The notes: generated by a model from the sequence alone, not told the origin. A stretch of 64,000 nucleotides of DNA from 67-14 sp020438345 (GCA_937872475.1 CALMSY010000004.1:1-64000), one strand, 5' to 3'. Counted from the stretch's first letter, positions 1 to 8,598 are shown. Numbers and translations are program-made.

Positions 1-2
1 CC

Positions 3-1028
3 GAGCCCTTTTATGCCGCCCTGCGGGGCCCCGACGCCCGCCCCGGCCCCCCGGACACCCCGGTGGAGGGGGGGGATGGGGTGACCACCGGTCGCGCGGA
101 GGGCCTCGGCACCCCCCTTGCGGTGGGGGCGGCGGTCGGGGCCCGGGGGGTATCGGCCCCCGCCGTTTCGTCCGGCGAACTCAACGGTGTCATGCTGGCG
201 GCCTTGGCCCTGCTCTCGATCGGTGCTTTCGAGGCAATCACTCCGCTCAGTCAGGCTGCCGCCGTGATCGACGCCACCGATGAGGCGGCAAGCCGGATCG
301 AGGAAATAACTGAACGGCCCGTCCCTGTCATCAACCCGGGACGTCCGCAGCCGATTCCGGCCGGGGGTCCGATCCGGCTGGAAAGCGTTGATTTCGCCTA
401 CGAGGCTGGTGATGGACTGATCTTCGATGCCGCCGATCTGGAGATCCGTCCCGGTGAAGCGGTTGCCCTGACCGGACCCAGCGGTGTTGGCAAGAGCACC
501 CTGGCAGAGCTACTGGTTCGGTTTCGTGATGTCGATGGTGGCCGGATCACATTCGGTGGTGTCGACATCCGCAGCCTTGACCAGGATCAGTTGCGGGATG
601 CGGTTCGGCTCGCCCCCCAGGACGCGTACATGTTCAACACCACGATCGCCGAGAACGTCAAGCTCGGTCGGCCGGAGGCAGACCGGGAGCGGATATTCGA
701 GGCTCTTTCGGAAGCCGGACTCGAGGACTGGCTGAACTCGTTGCCCGCCGGGATTGACTCACTGGTCGGTGAGGATGGATCCAAGGTTTCCGGTGGACAG
801 CGCCAGCGGATCGCGGCAGCCCGGGTATTCCTCTCTCGTGCCCGCTACCTGATTTTCGATGAACCGACCGCTCATCTTGACCCGGCCGGTGCGGCGGCAC
901 TTGAAAGTTGCCTGGTCGCTCGCAGAAATCAGGGCTGCGGAATTCTGGTGATCACTCATACCATCGCGAACCCGGAAGCCTTTGACCGGATTCTCACCCT
1001 CTCCGACGGTGACTTCTCGGAAGCCTGA
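3..1028 (+). CDS. cydC: CydC-like thiol-reductant ABC exporter, ATP-binding/permease subunit (5' partial)
   Basis: This is the C-terminal part of an ABC transporter half-molecule. The reading frame is open to the window start, so the true start lies outside. The last membrane helix region is visible at about 150-250 (Leu/Ala-rich, ending in a GAFEAITPL stretch typical of CydC). The nucleotide-binding domain follows, with Walker A GPSGVGKST near 475-501, signature SGGQRQR near 789-809, Walker B LIFDEPTAHLD near 850-880 and an H-loop ITHT near 950. CydDC-type exporters move cysteine/glutathione out of the cytoplasm and support cytochrome bd assembly. The CydC assignment rests on the FEA-PL segment before the NBD, and CydD cannot be checked. 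The first 180 bases have long G/C runs, so the N-terminal residues may be unreliable. Confidence 0.72.
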   Translation, partial: EPFYAALRGPDARPGPPDTPVEGGDGVTTGRAEGLGTPLAVGAAVGARGVSAPAVSSGELNGVMLAALALLSIGAFEAITPLSQAAAVIDATDEAASRIEEITERPVPVINPGRPQPIPAGGPIRLESVDFAYEAGDGLIFDAADLEIRPGEAVALTGPSGVGKSTLAELLVRFRDVDGGRITFGGVDIRSLDQDQLRDAVRLAPQDAYMFNTTIAENVKLGRPEADRERIFEALSEAGLEDWLNSLPAGIDSLVGEDGSKVSGGQRQRIAAARVFLSRARYLIFDEPTAHLDPAGAAALESCLVARRNQGCGILVITHTIANPEAFDRILTLSDGDFSEA

Positions 1029-1079
1029 CATTCCGGCGCGAGCCGCCGGACCGTCGGGCGGTCAGCCTCCGAACGAAGC

Positions 1080-2267
1080 TCAGGGGCGGCGAGCCGGAAG
1101 CGTGGCGGTGATCGTGGTCCCACCTTCCCCGGATCTGATGTCGATCCGGCCCCCACTCAGACGGACCCTTTCCCGCATTCCAACCAGGCCGAAACCGCCA
1201 TCTGTCCGGTTCGGATCAAAGCCACTCCCGTCATCGATGACGCGAATCCGGATCTCCCCGTCTTCTTCGATTACCTCGACGATTGCCCTGTCCGCGTGAC
1301 CATGACGGATCGCATTGTTCAGTGATTCCTGTACCAGCCGGTAGACCGTGTCCTCCAGTAGCGGTTCATAGCGGGAACCCGTCTCATCGGTCGGTTTGAG
1401 ATCAACGAACAGATCGGCGGAAATCGCCGAGTCCCCCGAAAGTCGTTCGACCAGGGATCCAAGGGCCGCCTCGACCCCGAGTTCATCAAGCGCAGCCGGA
1501 CGCAGATCGGAGATCAGACGGCGAAGCTCGACGATCGTCACATCGATCCGGTCGATCGCCTGGTCGAGGATCGGCGATACCGGGCTCATCGCCGTTCGGC
1601 GGCGCGTGCCGGAAAGCAGGACCCGCAGGCCGGCCAGGTTCTGCAGAGTTTCATCGTGGAGCTCCCGAGCCCAGCGACCGCGCTCCTGCTCTGCTGCCTC
1701 GATGGTCAGTCGCATTCTTTCCGCGGCCGCGGAACGGGCATTGTCGATTGCGATCGCGATCCACTGGGAAAGGATGAGAACCGACTGAACATCCGATTCG
1801 TCGAATTTGCCGGTCTCCTTCTCGGTCAGGTACAGATTCCCCCAGGATTCACCGCGGATCTTGACCGGCACTCCGAGGAACGATTTCATCGGTGGATGAC
1901 CCGGAGGGAATCCCTGTGAACGCGGATGGTGACTGACGTCATCGAGGATCAGGGGCTCGGGCTCCTCGATCAGAAGGCCAAGCACACCACCTCCCAGCGG
2001 GGGATGACCGAGTTGCGCCCTCAGGCTGTCCTCGATTCCTCTGGTCAGGAACTGTTCGAGGCTGGCCCGCCGGCGGTCCAACACACCGAGTGCCGCATAA
2101 CGGGCCCCGGTCAATTCACGGGCAGCTTCGAGGGCATCGTTGATTACCGCTTCCGGGTCGGATTCGACCACAAGATTGCGGCCGACTTCGATCAACCTGC
2201 GTAGTCTTGCTTCGTCGAGCGTCACAGTCGTTTCTGTCGAATCGAGGATTCCATGCGGGTGAAACAT
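1080..2267 (-). CDS. GAF-domain sensor histidine kinase (HisKA_3 / NarX-DesK type)
   Basis: A soluble sensor kinase of 395 aa. A GAF domain spans about residues 25-175. It is followed by a HisKA_3 dimerisation/phosphoacceptor box RELHDETLQN, with His at about residue 204. The HATPase_c domain has an N-box (ESLNNAIRH), a G1 box (DDGSGFDPN) and a G2 box (GGFGLVGMRERV). No membrane segment is visible, so it should sense a cytoplasmic ligand or redox state through GAF. I chose the ATG at 2267 (MFHPHG) because upstream codons of the longer frame are the antisense of the neighbouring regulator and look non-coding. It is divergent from the response regulator at 2335, which is the obvious partner. 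The signal is unknown. Confidence 0.9.
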   Translation of the reverse strand: MFHPHGILDSTETTVTLDEARLRRLIEVGRNLVVESDPEAVINDALEAARELTGARYAALGVLDRRRASLEQFLTRGIEDSLRAQLGHPPLGGGVLGLLIEEPEPLILDDVSHHPRSQGFPPGHPPMKSFLGVPVKIRGESWGNLYLTEKETGKFDESDVQSVLILSQWIAIAIDNARSAAAERMRLTIEAAEQERGRWARELHDETLQNLAGLRVLLSGTRRRTAMSPVSPILDQAIDRIDVTIVELRRLISDLRPAALDELGVEAALGSLVERLSGDSAISADLFVDLKPTDETGSRYEPLLEDTVYRLVQESLNNAIRHGHADRAIVEVIEEDGEIRIRVIDDGSGFDPNRTDGGFGLVGMRERVRLSGGRIDIRSGEGGTTITATLPARRP

Positions 2268-2334
2268 ACGACCTGGCGGAAGTCTGCGGAAAGATACGCA
2301 AACGGCATGCTCCCGGAGAGGTAGCCTTCCGAGA
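2268..2334. promoter_or_regulatory. Divergent control region between histidine kinase and response regulator
   Basis: A 67-bp gap between the divergent starts at 2267 (minus) and 2335 (plus). It must hold signals for at least one of the two genes unless promoters lie inside the coding regions. I saw no convincing -35/-10 pair or inverted repeat here. Confidence 0.4.
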
Positions 2335-2991
2335 GTGGAATCGGGACCGGAAACCGGGGCAAGGCTGACACTTGTTCTAGTTGATGACCACGCGGTCGTG
2401 CGGTCGGCCCTGAAGGTGCTGCTTGAATCGGAGGCCGATATCGAGGTTGTGGCGGAAGCCGGGACTGCCGATGATGCTGTCCGGTATGTCGGCGCCCACA
2501 AGCCGACGGTTCTCGTTCTTGATCTGAACATGCCAGGCCGCCCGAGCCTTGAAGCGATCCCCGACATCCAGGCAGCCTCGCCGGAGACGAGGATCGTGAT
2601 CCTCACCATGCGCAACGAGCCCGCGTTTGCCCGGCAGGCCCTTCAGGCCGGAGTGACCGGCTACGTGCTGAAGGAGGCGGCCGACACCGAACTCGTGCTG
2701 GCCGTGCGACGTGCCGCCGAAGGAGAGACTTACCTCCAGCCATCGCTCTACCAGCACCTCGCTGACAAAGACAAGGCGGAAGGCCGCCGCGGTCGCACAC
2801 TCAGCGACCGTGAAGTCGAAGTGATGAGGCTGATCGCCCTCGGACACACCAACTCGGAGATCGCGGAAAAGCTCTTTCTCAGCGTCAGGACGGTTGAAAG
2901 CCACCGGGCAAGCATCCAGAAGAAACTGGAGCTCGGCAGCCGGGCCGAACTGGTGAGATACGCCCTTGATCAGGGTCTAATCTCGGCCTGA
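2335..2991 (+). CDS. NarL/LuxR-type response regulator
   Basis: A two-component response regulator of 218 aa. The receiver domain (about 10-125) has the acidic pair DD at 17-18, phosphoacceptor Asp63 in VLDLNMPG and Lys113 in GYVLKEA. A LuxR-type HTH follows at about 150-215 (LSDREVEVMRLIALGHTNSEI). The frame begins with GTG at 2335. It is divergent from the GAF histidine kinase, 67 bp away, so the pair probably forms one system and shares a control region. Its target genes cannot be read from the sequence. Confidence 0.92.
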   Translation: MESGPETGARLTLVLVDDHAVVRSALKVLLESEADIEVVAEAGTADDAVRYVGAHKPTVLVLDLNMPGRPSLEAIPDIQAASPETRIVILTMRNEPAFARQALQAGVTGYVLKEAADTELVLAVRRAAEGETYLQPSLYQHLADKDKAEGRRGRTLSDREVEVMRLIALGHTNSEIAEKLFLSVRTVESHRASIQKKLELGSRAELVRYALDQGLISA

Positions 2992-3056
2992 ATCGGGTGG
3001 CGGGAACGCCGGGTAGCTACGCCACCGGCCCCCATGCCTGAGTAGATTTTCCACCG

Positions 3057-3836
3057 ATGCTGATCCTGCTCCCACCTTCAGAAGGGAAATCTTCCCCCTC
3101 GGCTGAAGTTCGACTCAACCTCGGCTCGCTCGCCTTTGCGGAGCAGCTTGGGGCGAAGCGGTCCGAACTGATTGCTGCGCTGGAGAGGCTGGGGAAGAGT
3201 CCGGAGAAGAAGGCGGTCGAGGCTCTGGGAATCTCACCCGGGCAGGCCGGGGAAATCGCCCGGAATGCCGAACTGCAATCCGCTCCGGTCGCACCGGCCT
3301 CCGAGGTGTACACCGGCGTGCTCTACGACCGTCTGGGGTTTGACTCGCTTTCCGCGAAAGGCAGGCGCCGGGCCGGCAAGCATCTTCTGATTTCATCGGC
3401 TCTCTGGGGATTTATCGCTCCTGGCGACCGGATTCCCTACTACCGCTTCTCGATGAAAGCGAAACTGCCGGGGATTGGCGGGCTGCCTGCCTACTGGCGG
3501 ACCTCGCTGGCAGAGGCGATGGAGGGGGCCGGGTACGACGAGACGGAAGGCCTGGTTCTCGACATGCGTTCCGGCGCGTACTCCGCAGCCTGGAAGCCGA
3601 AGCATGCGAGTCTGGTCACGGTGCGGGGATTCACCGAAGTTGACGGCAAACGAAAAGCTGTCTCGCATATGGCCAAGGCCGTTCGCGGCGTCGTTGCCCG
3701 GACAATCCTTTCGGCAGAGGCGATGCCGAAGGACCTTGAGGGTGTTGCCGGGATCCTCGAGAACGACGGAATGAGGGTGGAGCCCGGCGACCGGAACCTG
3801 GATGTCATCGAAGCGGGCCAATCGACCTGCGTATGA
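3057..3836 (+). CDS. yaaA: YaaA/DUF328 peroxide-stress family protein
   Basis: A 259-aa protein of the YaaA (DUF328/UPF0246) family. The N-terminal LLPPSEGK motif is the hallmark of the family, and matching central (YTGVLYDRLGF, SALWGFIAPGDRIPYYR) and C-terminal segments are present. E. coli YaaA lowers intracellular free iron during peroxide stress and binds unusual DNA structures. That role is inferred here by family only. The ATG at 3057 is a natural start just before the motif. The following GH3 gene starts within a few bases of its stop, so the two may be co-transcribed. Confidence 0.9.
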   Translation: MLILLPPSEGKSSPSAEVRLNLGSLAFAEQLGAKRSELIAALERLGKSPEKKAVEALGISPGQAGEIARNAELQSAPVAPASEVYTGVLYDRLGFDSLSAKGRRRAGKHLLISSALWGFIAPGDRIPYYRFSMKAKLPGIGGLPAYWRTSLAEAMEGAGYDETEGLVLDMRSGAYSAAWKPKHASLVTVRGFTEVDGKRKAVSHMAKAVRGVVARTILSAEAMPKDLEGVAGILENDGMRVEPGDRNLDVIEAGQSTCV

Positions 3837-3843
3837 TCGAATT

Positions 3844-4992
3844 GTGGCTTCTCTTCTCGGAAAATCGTCCGCGCGCCGACTGGCCCTGGCCGGGCCTCTG
3901 CTTTTCTGCCTTATCGGCTTCCTGATCGCTTCTTCGGGCGAGAAGCGGAGCGATCCGGCGGGGGCCGCCCAGCCTGAAGGGGTCACATCGAGTCTCTCCG
4001 AAGGGTTGACTCCACACCAGATGGCAGGTCAGAGAATCATCGTCGGATTCAGCGGGCGGAGCCTCCCGGCTGTGGTCAAGCGGCGGATTCGGGCCGGAAC
4101 GATCGGCGGGGTGATCCTCTTCGCCGCGAATCTGGGATCGCGCCGTCAGATCCGGAAATTGACCGCTTCGATCCAGGCGGTGCCGCGACCTGCCGGCCTG
4201 CGGCGTTACCCGCTTTTGATCATGGTTGATCAGGAAGGGGGACTGGTCAAGCGGCTCTCCGGCGCGCCGAATGCGTCAGCCGAACAGATGGGTGCCCGCG
4301 GCGCGGCTTTCTCCCGGCGCCAGGGTACCTTGACCGGAAGAAACCTCAAGAATGCGGGAATCAATGTCGATCTTGCCCCGGTGCTTGATGTGGCAAGACC
4401 TGGTGGCGTGATCGCCGACACCGACCGGGCGTTCGGCTCGACGGTCCGAAAGGTCAATGCCACGGCGATCCCCTTTGCCAACGCACTGCAGCGGACCGGT
4501 GTCGCCGCCACCGCGAAGCACTTTCCCGGGCTTGGTGCCGCAGGCGAAAACACCGATTTCGCGGTTCAGCGGATAAGGCTTTCCAGGGCCGCCTTGCGCA
4601 ACGTTGACATGGCCCCTTACGAGCCCTTCATTGCAGCGGAAGGGAAATTGATCATGGTCGGCACCGCGATCTATCCGGCCCTCGGACCGCGGCCGGCCGC
4701 TTTTGAACCGAAGATTGTCCAGGGCGAACTGCGCCAGCGACTCGGATTCAAGGGTGTGACGATCACCGATGCGATGGGAACAGTCGCGGTCAATGACTTC
4801 GGTGGGACGAAGCGGACTGCGATCATTGCCGCAGCGGCGGGCATGGACATCCTGCTTTATGGCGACTGGCAGTCGGCCGGGAAAGGCGAAGAAGCGATCG
4901 CTCTCCGGCTCCGCAACGGCAAATTGGACCGTTCCCGTTTCACGCGGGCGGTCGAGCGCATTCTCCGCCTTCGAGCCGGGCTTTCCGGTTGA
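3844..4992 (+). CDS. Glycoside hydrolase family 3 N-terminal domain protein (secreted or membrane-anchored)
   Basis: A GH3 beta-barrel hydrolase of the size of single-domain NagZ-type enzymes (about 382 aa). A signal/anchor segment (LALAGPLLFCLIGFLIASS) precedes a catalytic barrel with MVDQEGG, KHFPGLG and ITDAMG motifs; Asp of ITDAMG matches the family nucleophile. The His of the NagZ DSH loop (after KHFPGHG) is not present: this protein reads ENTDFA there. It therefore may not use the NagZ His-Asp dyad, and its substrate is uncertain (N-acetylhexosaminidase or another beta-glycosidase). I prefer the GTG at 3844, 7 nt after the yaaA stop. An ATG at 3802 in the same frame would overlap yaaA by 35 nt. 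Confidence 0.82.
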   Translation: MASLLGKSSARRLALAGPLLFCLIGFLIASSGEKRSDPAGAAQPEGVTSSLSEGLTPHQMAGQRIIVGFSGRSLPAVVKRRIRAGTIGGVILFAANLGSRRQIRKLTASIQAVPRPAGLRRYPLLIMVDQEGGLVKRLSGAPNASAEQMGARGAAFSRRQGTLTGRNLKNAGINVDLAPVLDVARPGGVIADTDRAFGSTVRKVNATAIPFANALQRTGVAATAKHFPGLGAAGENTDFAVQRIRLSRAALRNVDMAPYEPFIAAEGKLIMVGTAIYPALGPRPAAFEPKIVQGELRQRLGFKGVTITDAMGTVAVNDFGGTKRTAIIAAAAGMDILLYGDWQSAGKGEEAIALRLRNGKLDRSRFTRAVERILRLRAGLSG

Positions 4993-5009
4993 CGCGGTAG
5001 TTTCCCACC

Positions 5010-6770
5010 ATGAGAGCTGGATCGCTCCCGGGGAGGAAGGCAATCTGGTTGATCCTGGTGGCTGCGCTGTCGTCCGTGATCGCGATGACCCTGTGGGGAG
5101 CCGGAATCCTGCGTGAGATTGAGCTGGACAGCGTTGACCAGCGGTTCGAGATCAGGGGCAGCCAGGGGGCGCCTGATGATGTGGTGATCGTCGATATCGA
5201 TGATCGGACCTTCAACGACCTGGGCGCACAATGGCCCTTCCCGAGGTCGTTCCACGGCCGGGTAATCGATCAGCTTCGGAAGGCCGGGGCGGCTGAGGTC
5301 GCCTATGACGTGCAGTTCACTGAACCCACGATTCCGAAGGAAGACAATGCGCTGATTCGAGCGGTCGGCCGGATGGGAGGCGTGGTGCTCTCCACAACAG
5401 AAGTGGACGAGAACGGCAACTCGAATGTCTTCGGTGGAGAGGATGTGCTGCGGCGTTTCGATGCGAGAGCTGCAAGCACGATCGTCGATACTGACCAGTC
5501 CGGAACGATCCGCAAAATGCCCTACGAGACGGATGGGCTCGTCTCGTTCCCGGTCGCCGTTGCCGAGCAACTGCTGGGAGAGCCAATCAGCCGGAGAGCC
5601 TTCACCGAGGACGGATCGGCCTGGATCGACTACCGGGGTCCACCCGGAACGATCCGGACGGTCCCGTTTTCGATGACCATGCGCGGTGAACTCCCACCCG
5701 GGGTTTTCCGGGGCAAGACCGTCGTTGTCGGTAGTTCGGCCCCCTCCTTGCAGGACCGGCATCCGACCTCCACTTCCGGCCACGACCTGATGTCCGGCCC
5801 GGAAATCCAGGCCAACGGGATCTGGACCGCAGAGCATGGCTTCCCGCTCAGTTCGTCCAGCGGGCTTGTCGACCTGTTGCTGATCATTCTGCTTTCGGCC
5901 GCTGCCCCGGCCCTGATGTTCCGCTTCGGTCCTGTGCCGTCTATCGGTCTCGCGGTTGCGGTGGCCGGCCTTTACCTGTTGATCGTCCAGCTCGCGTTCG
6001 GGAGCGGCACGATCCTCCCGGTGACCGGGCCCCTGTCGGGCCTTGCCTTCGGGGTCCTGGGTTCGCTCGCAGTCAGCTATATGGATTCGGCCTTCGAACG
6101 CCAGCGGGTACGCGACACATTTGCCCGGTTCGTCCCGGAATCGGTGGTCTCCGATGTGCTTGAACGGACCGATGAAGACCTGCGACTCGGTGGTCTGAGG
6201 CGGGAGTGTTCTGTTCTGTTCTGTGACTTGCGGGACTTCACCGCTTTCGCAGAATCGCTGGATCCGGATCGGGTCATCCTGGTCCTGAACCGCTATCTCA
6301 CGCTGATGAGTGACGAGATAATGGACCAGGGCGGCACCCTGGTTGCTTTCATGGGGGACGGAATCATGGCTGTCTTTGGCGCCCCGATTGGGCAGGAAGA
6401 CCATGCCGACCGCGCGCTCAGGGCCGCCCGCTCGATGGTTGGCGCCCGTTTGGATGAGTTCAACGAATGGGTCCGGGCAGAGGGCCTCGGGGCCGGTTTC
6501 CGGATCGGGATCGGCCTGAACAGCGGACCGGTGATGTCCGGACAGGTCGGTTCCACAAGGCGGATCGAGTACACCGCGATCGGTGATACGACCAACACTG
6601 CTTCCCGGCTCGAGTCATTGACCAGCGACTCTCCACATGATCTCCTGCTCTCCGAAGCGACGCGGATCGCACTGACCAGCCCGCCGGCTGACCTGGTTGA
6701 CGTGGGCGAGCAGGAAATCCGGGGACGCAGCAAACCGGTGAGGCTCTGGAGCATTGCGGATCAACGCTGA
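5010..6770 (+). CDS. CHASE2-domain adenylate/guanylate cyclase
   Basis: A membrane nucleotide cyclase of 586 aa. An N-terminal membrane helix is followed by an extracytoplasmic CHASE2 sensor domain (about 35-290, with the typical DVVIVDIDDRT start). About three membrane helices follow (about 290-365), then a cytoplasmic class III cyclase domain (about 385-580). Metal-binding aspartates are visible in FCDLRDFT and GDGIMAVFG, and the transition-state Asn/Arg pair in TNTASRLES. The Lys that usually reads the base in the segment before the second Asp (DKFIGD in many homologues) is Ala here (VAFMGD), so ATP versus GTP use is open. It starts 17 nt after the GH3 stop. Confidence 0.9.
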   Translation: MRAGSLPGRKAIWLILVAALSSVIAMTLWGAGILREIELDSVDQRFEIRGSQGAPDDVVIVDIDDRTFNDLGAQWPFPRSFHGRVIDQLRKAGAAEVAYDVQFTEPTIPKEDNALIRAVGRMGGVVLSTTEVDENGNSNVFGGEDVLRRFDARAASTIVDTDQSGTIRKMPYETDGLVSFPVAVAEQLLGEPISRRAFTEDGSAWIDYRGPPGTIRTVPFSMTMRGELPPGVFRGKTVVVGSSAPSLQDRHPTSTSGHDLMSGPEIQANGIWTAEHGFPLSSSSGLVDLLLIILLSAAAPALMFRFGPVPSIGLAVAVAGLYLLIVQLAFGSGTILPVTGPLSGLAFGVLGSLAVSYMDSAFERQRVRDTFARFVPESVVSDVLERTDEDLRLGGLRRECSVLFCDLRDFTAFAESLDPDRVILVLNRYLTLMSDEIMDQGGTLVAFMGDGIMAVFGAPIGQEDHADRALRAARSMVGARLDEFNEWVRAEGLGAGFRIGIGLNSGPVMSGQVGSTRRIEYTAIGDTTNTASRLESLTSDSPHDLLLSEATRIALTSPPADLVDVGEQEIRGRSKPVRLWSIADQR

Positions 6771-7036
6771 GCCGGCGTGGTGAGACAGGGAACCCGCTTG
6801 ATGGAAATTTTCGGGTCAAGGGAAGAAGGCCGCGCGAATTCCCGTCAGGTGAACATGGGCCCCTGCAGCTTTACGAGGGAACCGGTTTGGACACCGGAGC
6901 GGCGTCATCAAGGCGCGTTCCGGGCGGCAGGTCAGGGATCGACGGTGCCGGGGCAGGGATTGCCGGGGTCGGGCCTCCAAGGGATTGGTTCGTCCGGCCC
7001 GTTTTCGATTGCCCCGAGAGCACATACGATGGTTCA
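6771..7036. other. 266-bp intergenic stretch, nothing firmly identified
   Basis: The region lies between the cyclase and the cyclodeaminase-fold gene. Open frames run through it, but their composition is not protein-like. Short inverted repeats exist (for example ACCCG at about 6792 with CGGGT near 6812, and GGGAA with TTCCC). They do not fit a riboswitch class I can name. A promoter for the downstream gene is expected here but not recognised. Confidence 0.4.
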
Positions 7037-7633
7037 ATGGTGAGAGCGGAGAGTTCGGAAGGCGTGTTGGAATATTCGCTTGGCGCCATCCTCAAGGAAT
7101 CCAGCGCCCCGGAGCACAGCCTTGCGTCCGGTTCCGCTGCTGCGCTTTCGGTTGCCCTAGCGGCGTCCCTTGCCTGCTCGGTCGCCAAGGCATTGGACCC
7201 GCAGGTCGAGGCCACGGGCTTCATAGTCCAGGCTGAGAGTCTCAGGTCGCGGGCGGTGAATCTGGTCGGCCGGAACCGCGACCACTACGAGGCGGCGCGC
7301 CAGGAGTTGGAAGCCCGGATCGAAGATCCGGGCCATCGGGATCACCGGATCGGCGAAGCGATGAAGGAATCACTCCAAACGCTGGGCCTTATTTCGGGTG
7401 CCGGGGCCGACACCTCGGAGCTCGCTTCGAATGTTGCGAGGATCGCACCCGATGAACTCAAACCGGATGCAGTTTCAGCAACGGTTCTGGCTGAATCCGG
7501 AAGCCGGGTTGCCACGGTGCTGATCAAGGCGAACCTGCTCGTTACTTCCGGGGGGTCCACACTTGATAGCGCTGAAGCCGAACTCGCGGCCGCAGTTGAA
7601 TCGAGCAAAGCGGCCTTCGCCCTGCTCGGCTGA
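7037..7633 (+). CDS. Cyclodeaminase/cyclohydrolase (FTCD_C) family protein
   Basis: A helical protein of about 198 aa resembling the cyclodeaminase domain of formiminotransferase-cyclodeaminase (FTCD_C family). This family cyclises or deaminates formimino-tetrahydrofolate, or acts as methenyl-THF cyclohydrolase. The conserved N-terminal SGSAAALSVALAASLA helix matches the family's Gly/Ser-Ala-Ala core, and a C-terminal KANLLVTSGG segment is also typical. The start is taken at ATG 7037 because upstream codons of the frame are low-complexity and non-conserved in character. No histidine-utilisation genes are nearby, so a folate role is inference by family only. Confidence 0.7.
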   Translation: MVRAESSEGVLEYSLGAILKESSAPEHSLASGSAAALSVALAASLACSVAKALDPQVEATGFIVQAESLRSRAVNLVGRNRDHYEAARQELEARIEDPGHRDHRIGEAMKESLQTLGLISGAGADTSELASNVARIAPDELKPDAVSATVLAESGSRVATVLIKANLLVTSGGSTLDSAEAELAAAVESSKAAFALLG

Positions 7634-7639
7634 GCACGG

Positions 7640-7680
7640 CCCTTCGGCCGGGTACGACCCTTCGGCCGGGTGCAACCCTT
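7640..7680. repeat. 18-bp tandem repeat between convergent genes, terminator-like
   Basis: The unit CCCTTCGGCCGGGT plus four bases occurs at 7640 and 7658, and a third partial copy starts at 7676. Each unit can fold as ACCC-(TTCGGCC)-GGGT. It sits between the stop of a plus-strand gene (7633) and the stop of a minus-strand gene (7735), so it may end transcription from one or both sides. No T-tract is present. Confidence 0.55.
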
Positions 7681-7734
7681 CTGTTGAGCGCGGGCCTGCT
7701 TCGGCCTGAGCTGAATTCCCGGTGACCCGGAGCT

Positions 7735-7995
7735 TCAGGTGTCGGCCAGGCGGCGGCGGAGTTCAGCCACAAGGGCCGGTTCCGGGGTAAAGCCTGCTGC
7801 TTCGATCGCGCTTTCGAGTTCGGCTGTCTCTGCTGCCCGGTCGGTGGCGAGCTCCCCGAGGTGGGGCAGGATCTCGTTGATCTGCCGTCGCATCCGGGGG
7901 ATCTCCTTGGCGGCTTCAACCCAGTCGTCGGGCGCCGGGGGAAGAGCCCGGAGCCGTTCGGTGAAATCTGATTCAGGTTGATCGGACAAGGTCAT
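7735..7995 (-). CDS. Small hypothetical protein following an ECF sigma factor
   Basis: An 86-aa acidic, helical protein without membrane segments or cysteines. It lies 24 bp downstream of the sigma factor on the same strand, so the two are probably one operon. The position suggests a role linked to the sigma factor, but it lacks the ZAS motif (HxxxCxxC) or membrane helix of standard anti-sigma factors. No family is recognised. Confidence 0.55.
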   Translation of the reverse strand: MTLSDQPESDFTERLRALPPAPDDWVEAAKEIPRMRRQINEILPHLGELATDRAAETAELESAIEAAGFTPEPALVAELRRRLADT

Positions 7996-8019
7996 CTGCC
8001 TACCGGACGGAGCCGTTTC

Positions 8020-8598
8020 TCACTTTCTTCCCAGCGTTACGTCAGCGTCACCTTCGGCCTGGCTCAGGTGATCTTTCAATTTGCCGAGGCAGCGGGAAAT
8101 CCGGCTGGCGATCGTCCCGGGTGGGATATCCAGGGCGCCGCCGATCGTCCGGTAGCTCTCATCCCTGGCAAAAAAGCGGTCGATGATCTCATGGCAGTGC
8201 TCGGGCAGAATCTCCATAGCCTGCTGGAGGCTCAGTGCTTCGTCCAGGCGTTCGATTTCCCGGTCTACCTGGCCTTCCAGGATCTCCTCTGCCGGCACTT
8301 CACGGCCAGAGCTTCGGTGCCGGTCTATCGCGGCTCTCCTCGCCATCTGCGCAAGCCAGGGCTTGATCGCCGCATCGTCCCGAAGCGAATCGAGCTTGTC
8401 GAAGGCCCGGCTGAAGACTTCCTGGAATACGTCTTCCGCTTCGTGATGGGAAAGACGATATGCCTGGGTCAGGATCGCGTAGATGTACCTGGAGTAGCGG
8501 TCAACGAGTTCGGACCAGGCCGCTTCGTCACCCTCCCTGCATCGTGCCGCGATTTCGGCGTCGCTCAATTCCCTTGCCGCCCTCATCGCGGCGAGCAT
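8020..8598 (-). CDS. ECF-type RNA polymerase sigma factor
   Basis: A sigma-70 family factor of about 192 aa. Region 2 is clear at about 15-85 (ELVDRYSRYIYAILTQAYRL, then AEDVFQEVFSRAFDKLDSL). Region 4 follows at about 125-175 (LPEHCHEIIDRFF, then the helix-turn-helix YRTIGGALDIPPGTIASRISR). The frame extends to an ATG at 8655. I prefer the ATG at 8598 because it leaves a normal short N-terminus before region 2. It is divergent from the giant beta-helix gene at 8743, and may control it or the 86-aa downstream gene; that is inference from position. Confidence 0.88.
   Translation of the reverse strand: MLAAMRAARELSDAEIAARCREGDEAAWSELVDRYSRYIYAILTQAYRLSHHEAEDVFQEVFSRAFDKLDSLRDDAAIKPWLAQMARRAAIDRHRSSGREVPAEEILEGQVDREIERLDEALSLQQAMEILPEHCHEIIDRFFARDESYRTIGGALDIPPGTIASRISRCLGKLKDHLSQAEGDADVTLGRK

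Noticed and set aside
2268..2615. Upstream extension of the histidine kinase frame
   Set aside because: It is antisense to the receiver domain of the response regulator and has Ser/Arg/Thr-rich non-protein composition.
4857..6404. 515-aa minus-strand frame opposite the cyclase
   Set aside because: Composition is Asp/Arg/Gly-His-rich and no domain is seen; the plus strand encodes a complete CHASE2 cyclase.
6868..6905. Segment GGGAACCGGTTTGGACACCGG with slight likeness to a cobalamin riboswitch core
   Set aside because: The B12-box and the other conserved blocks are not present, and the downstream gene has no B12 link.
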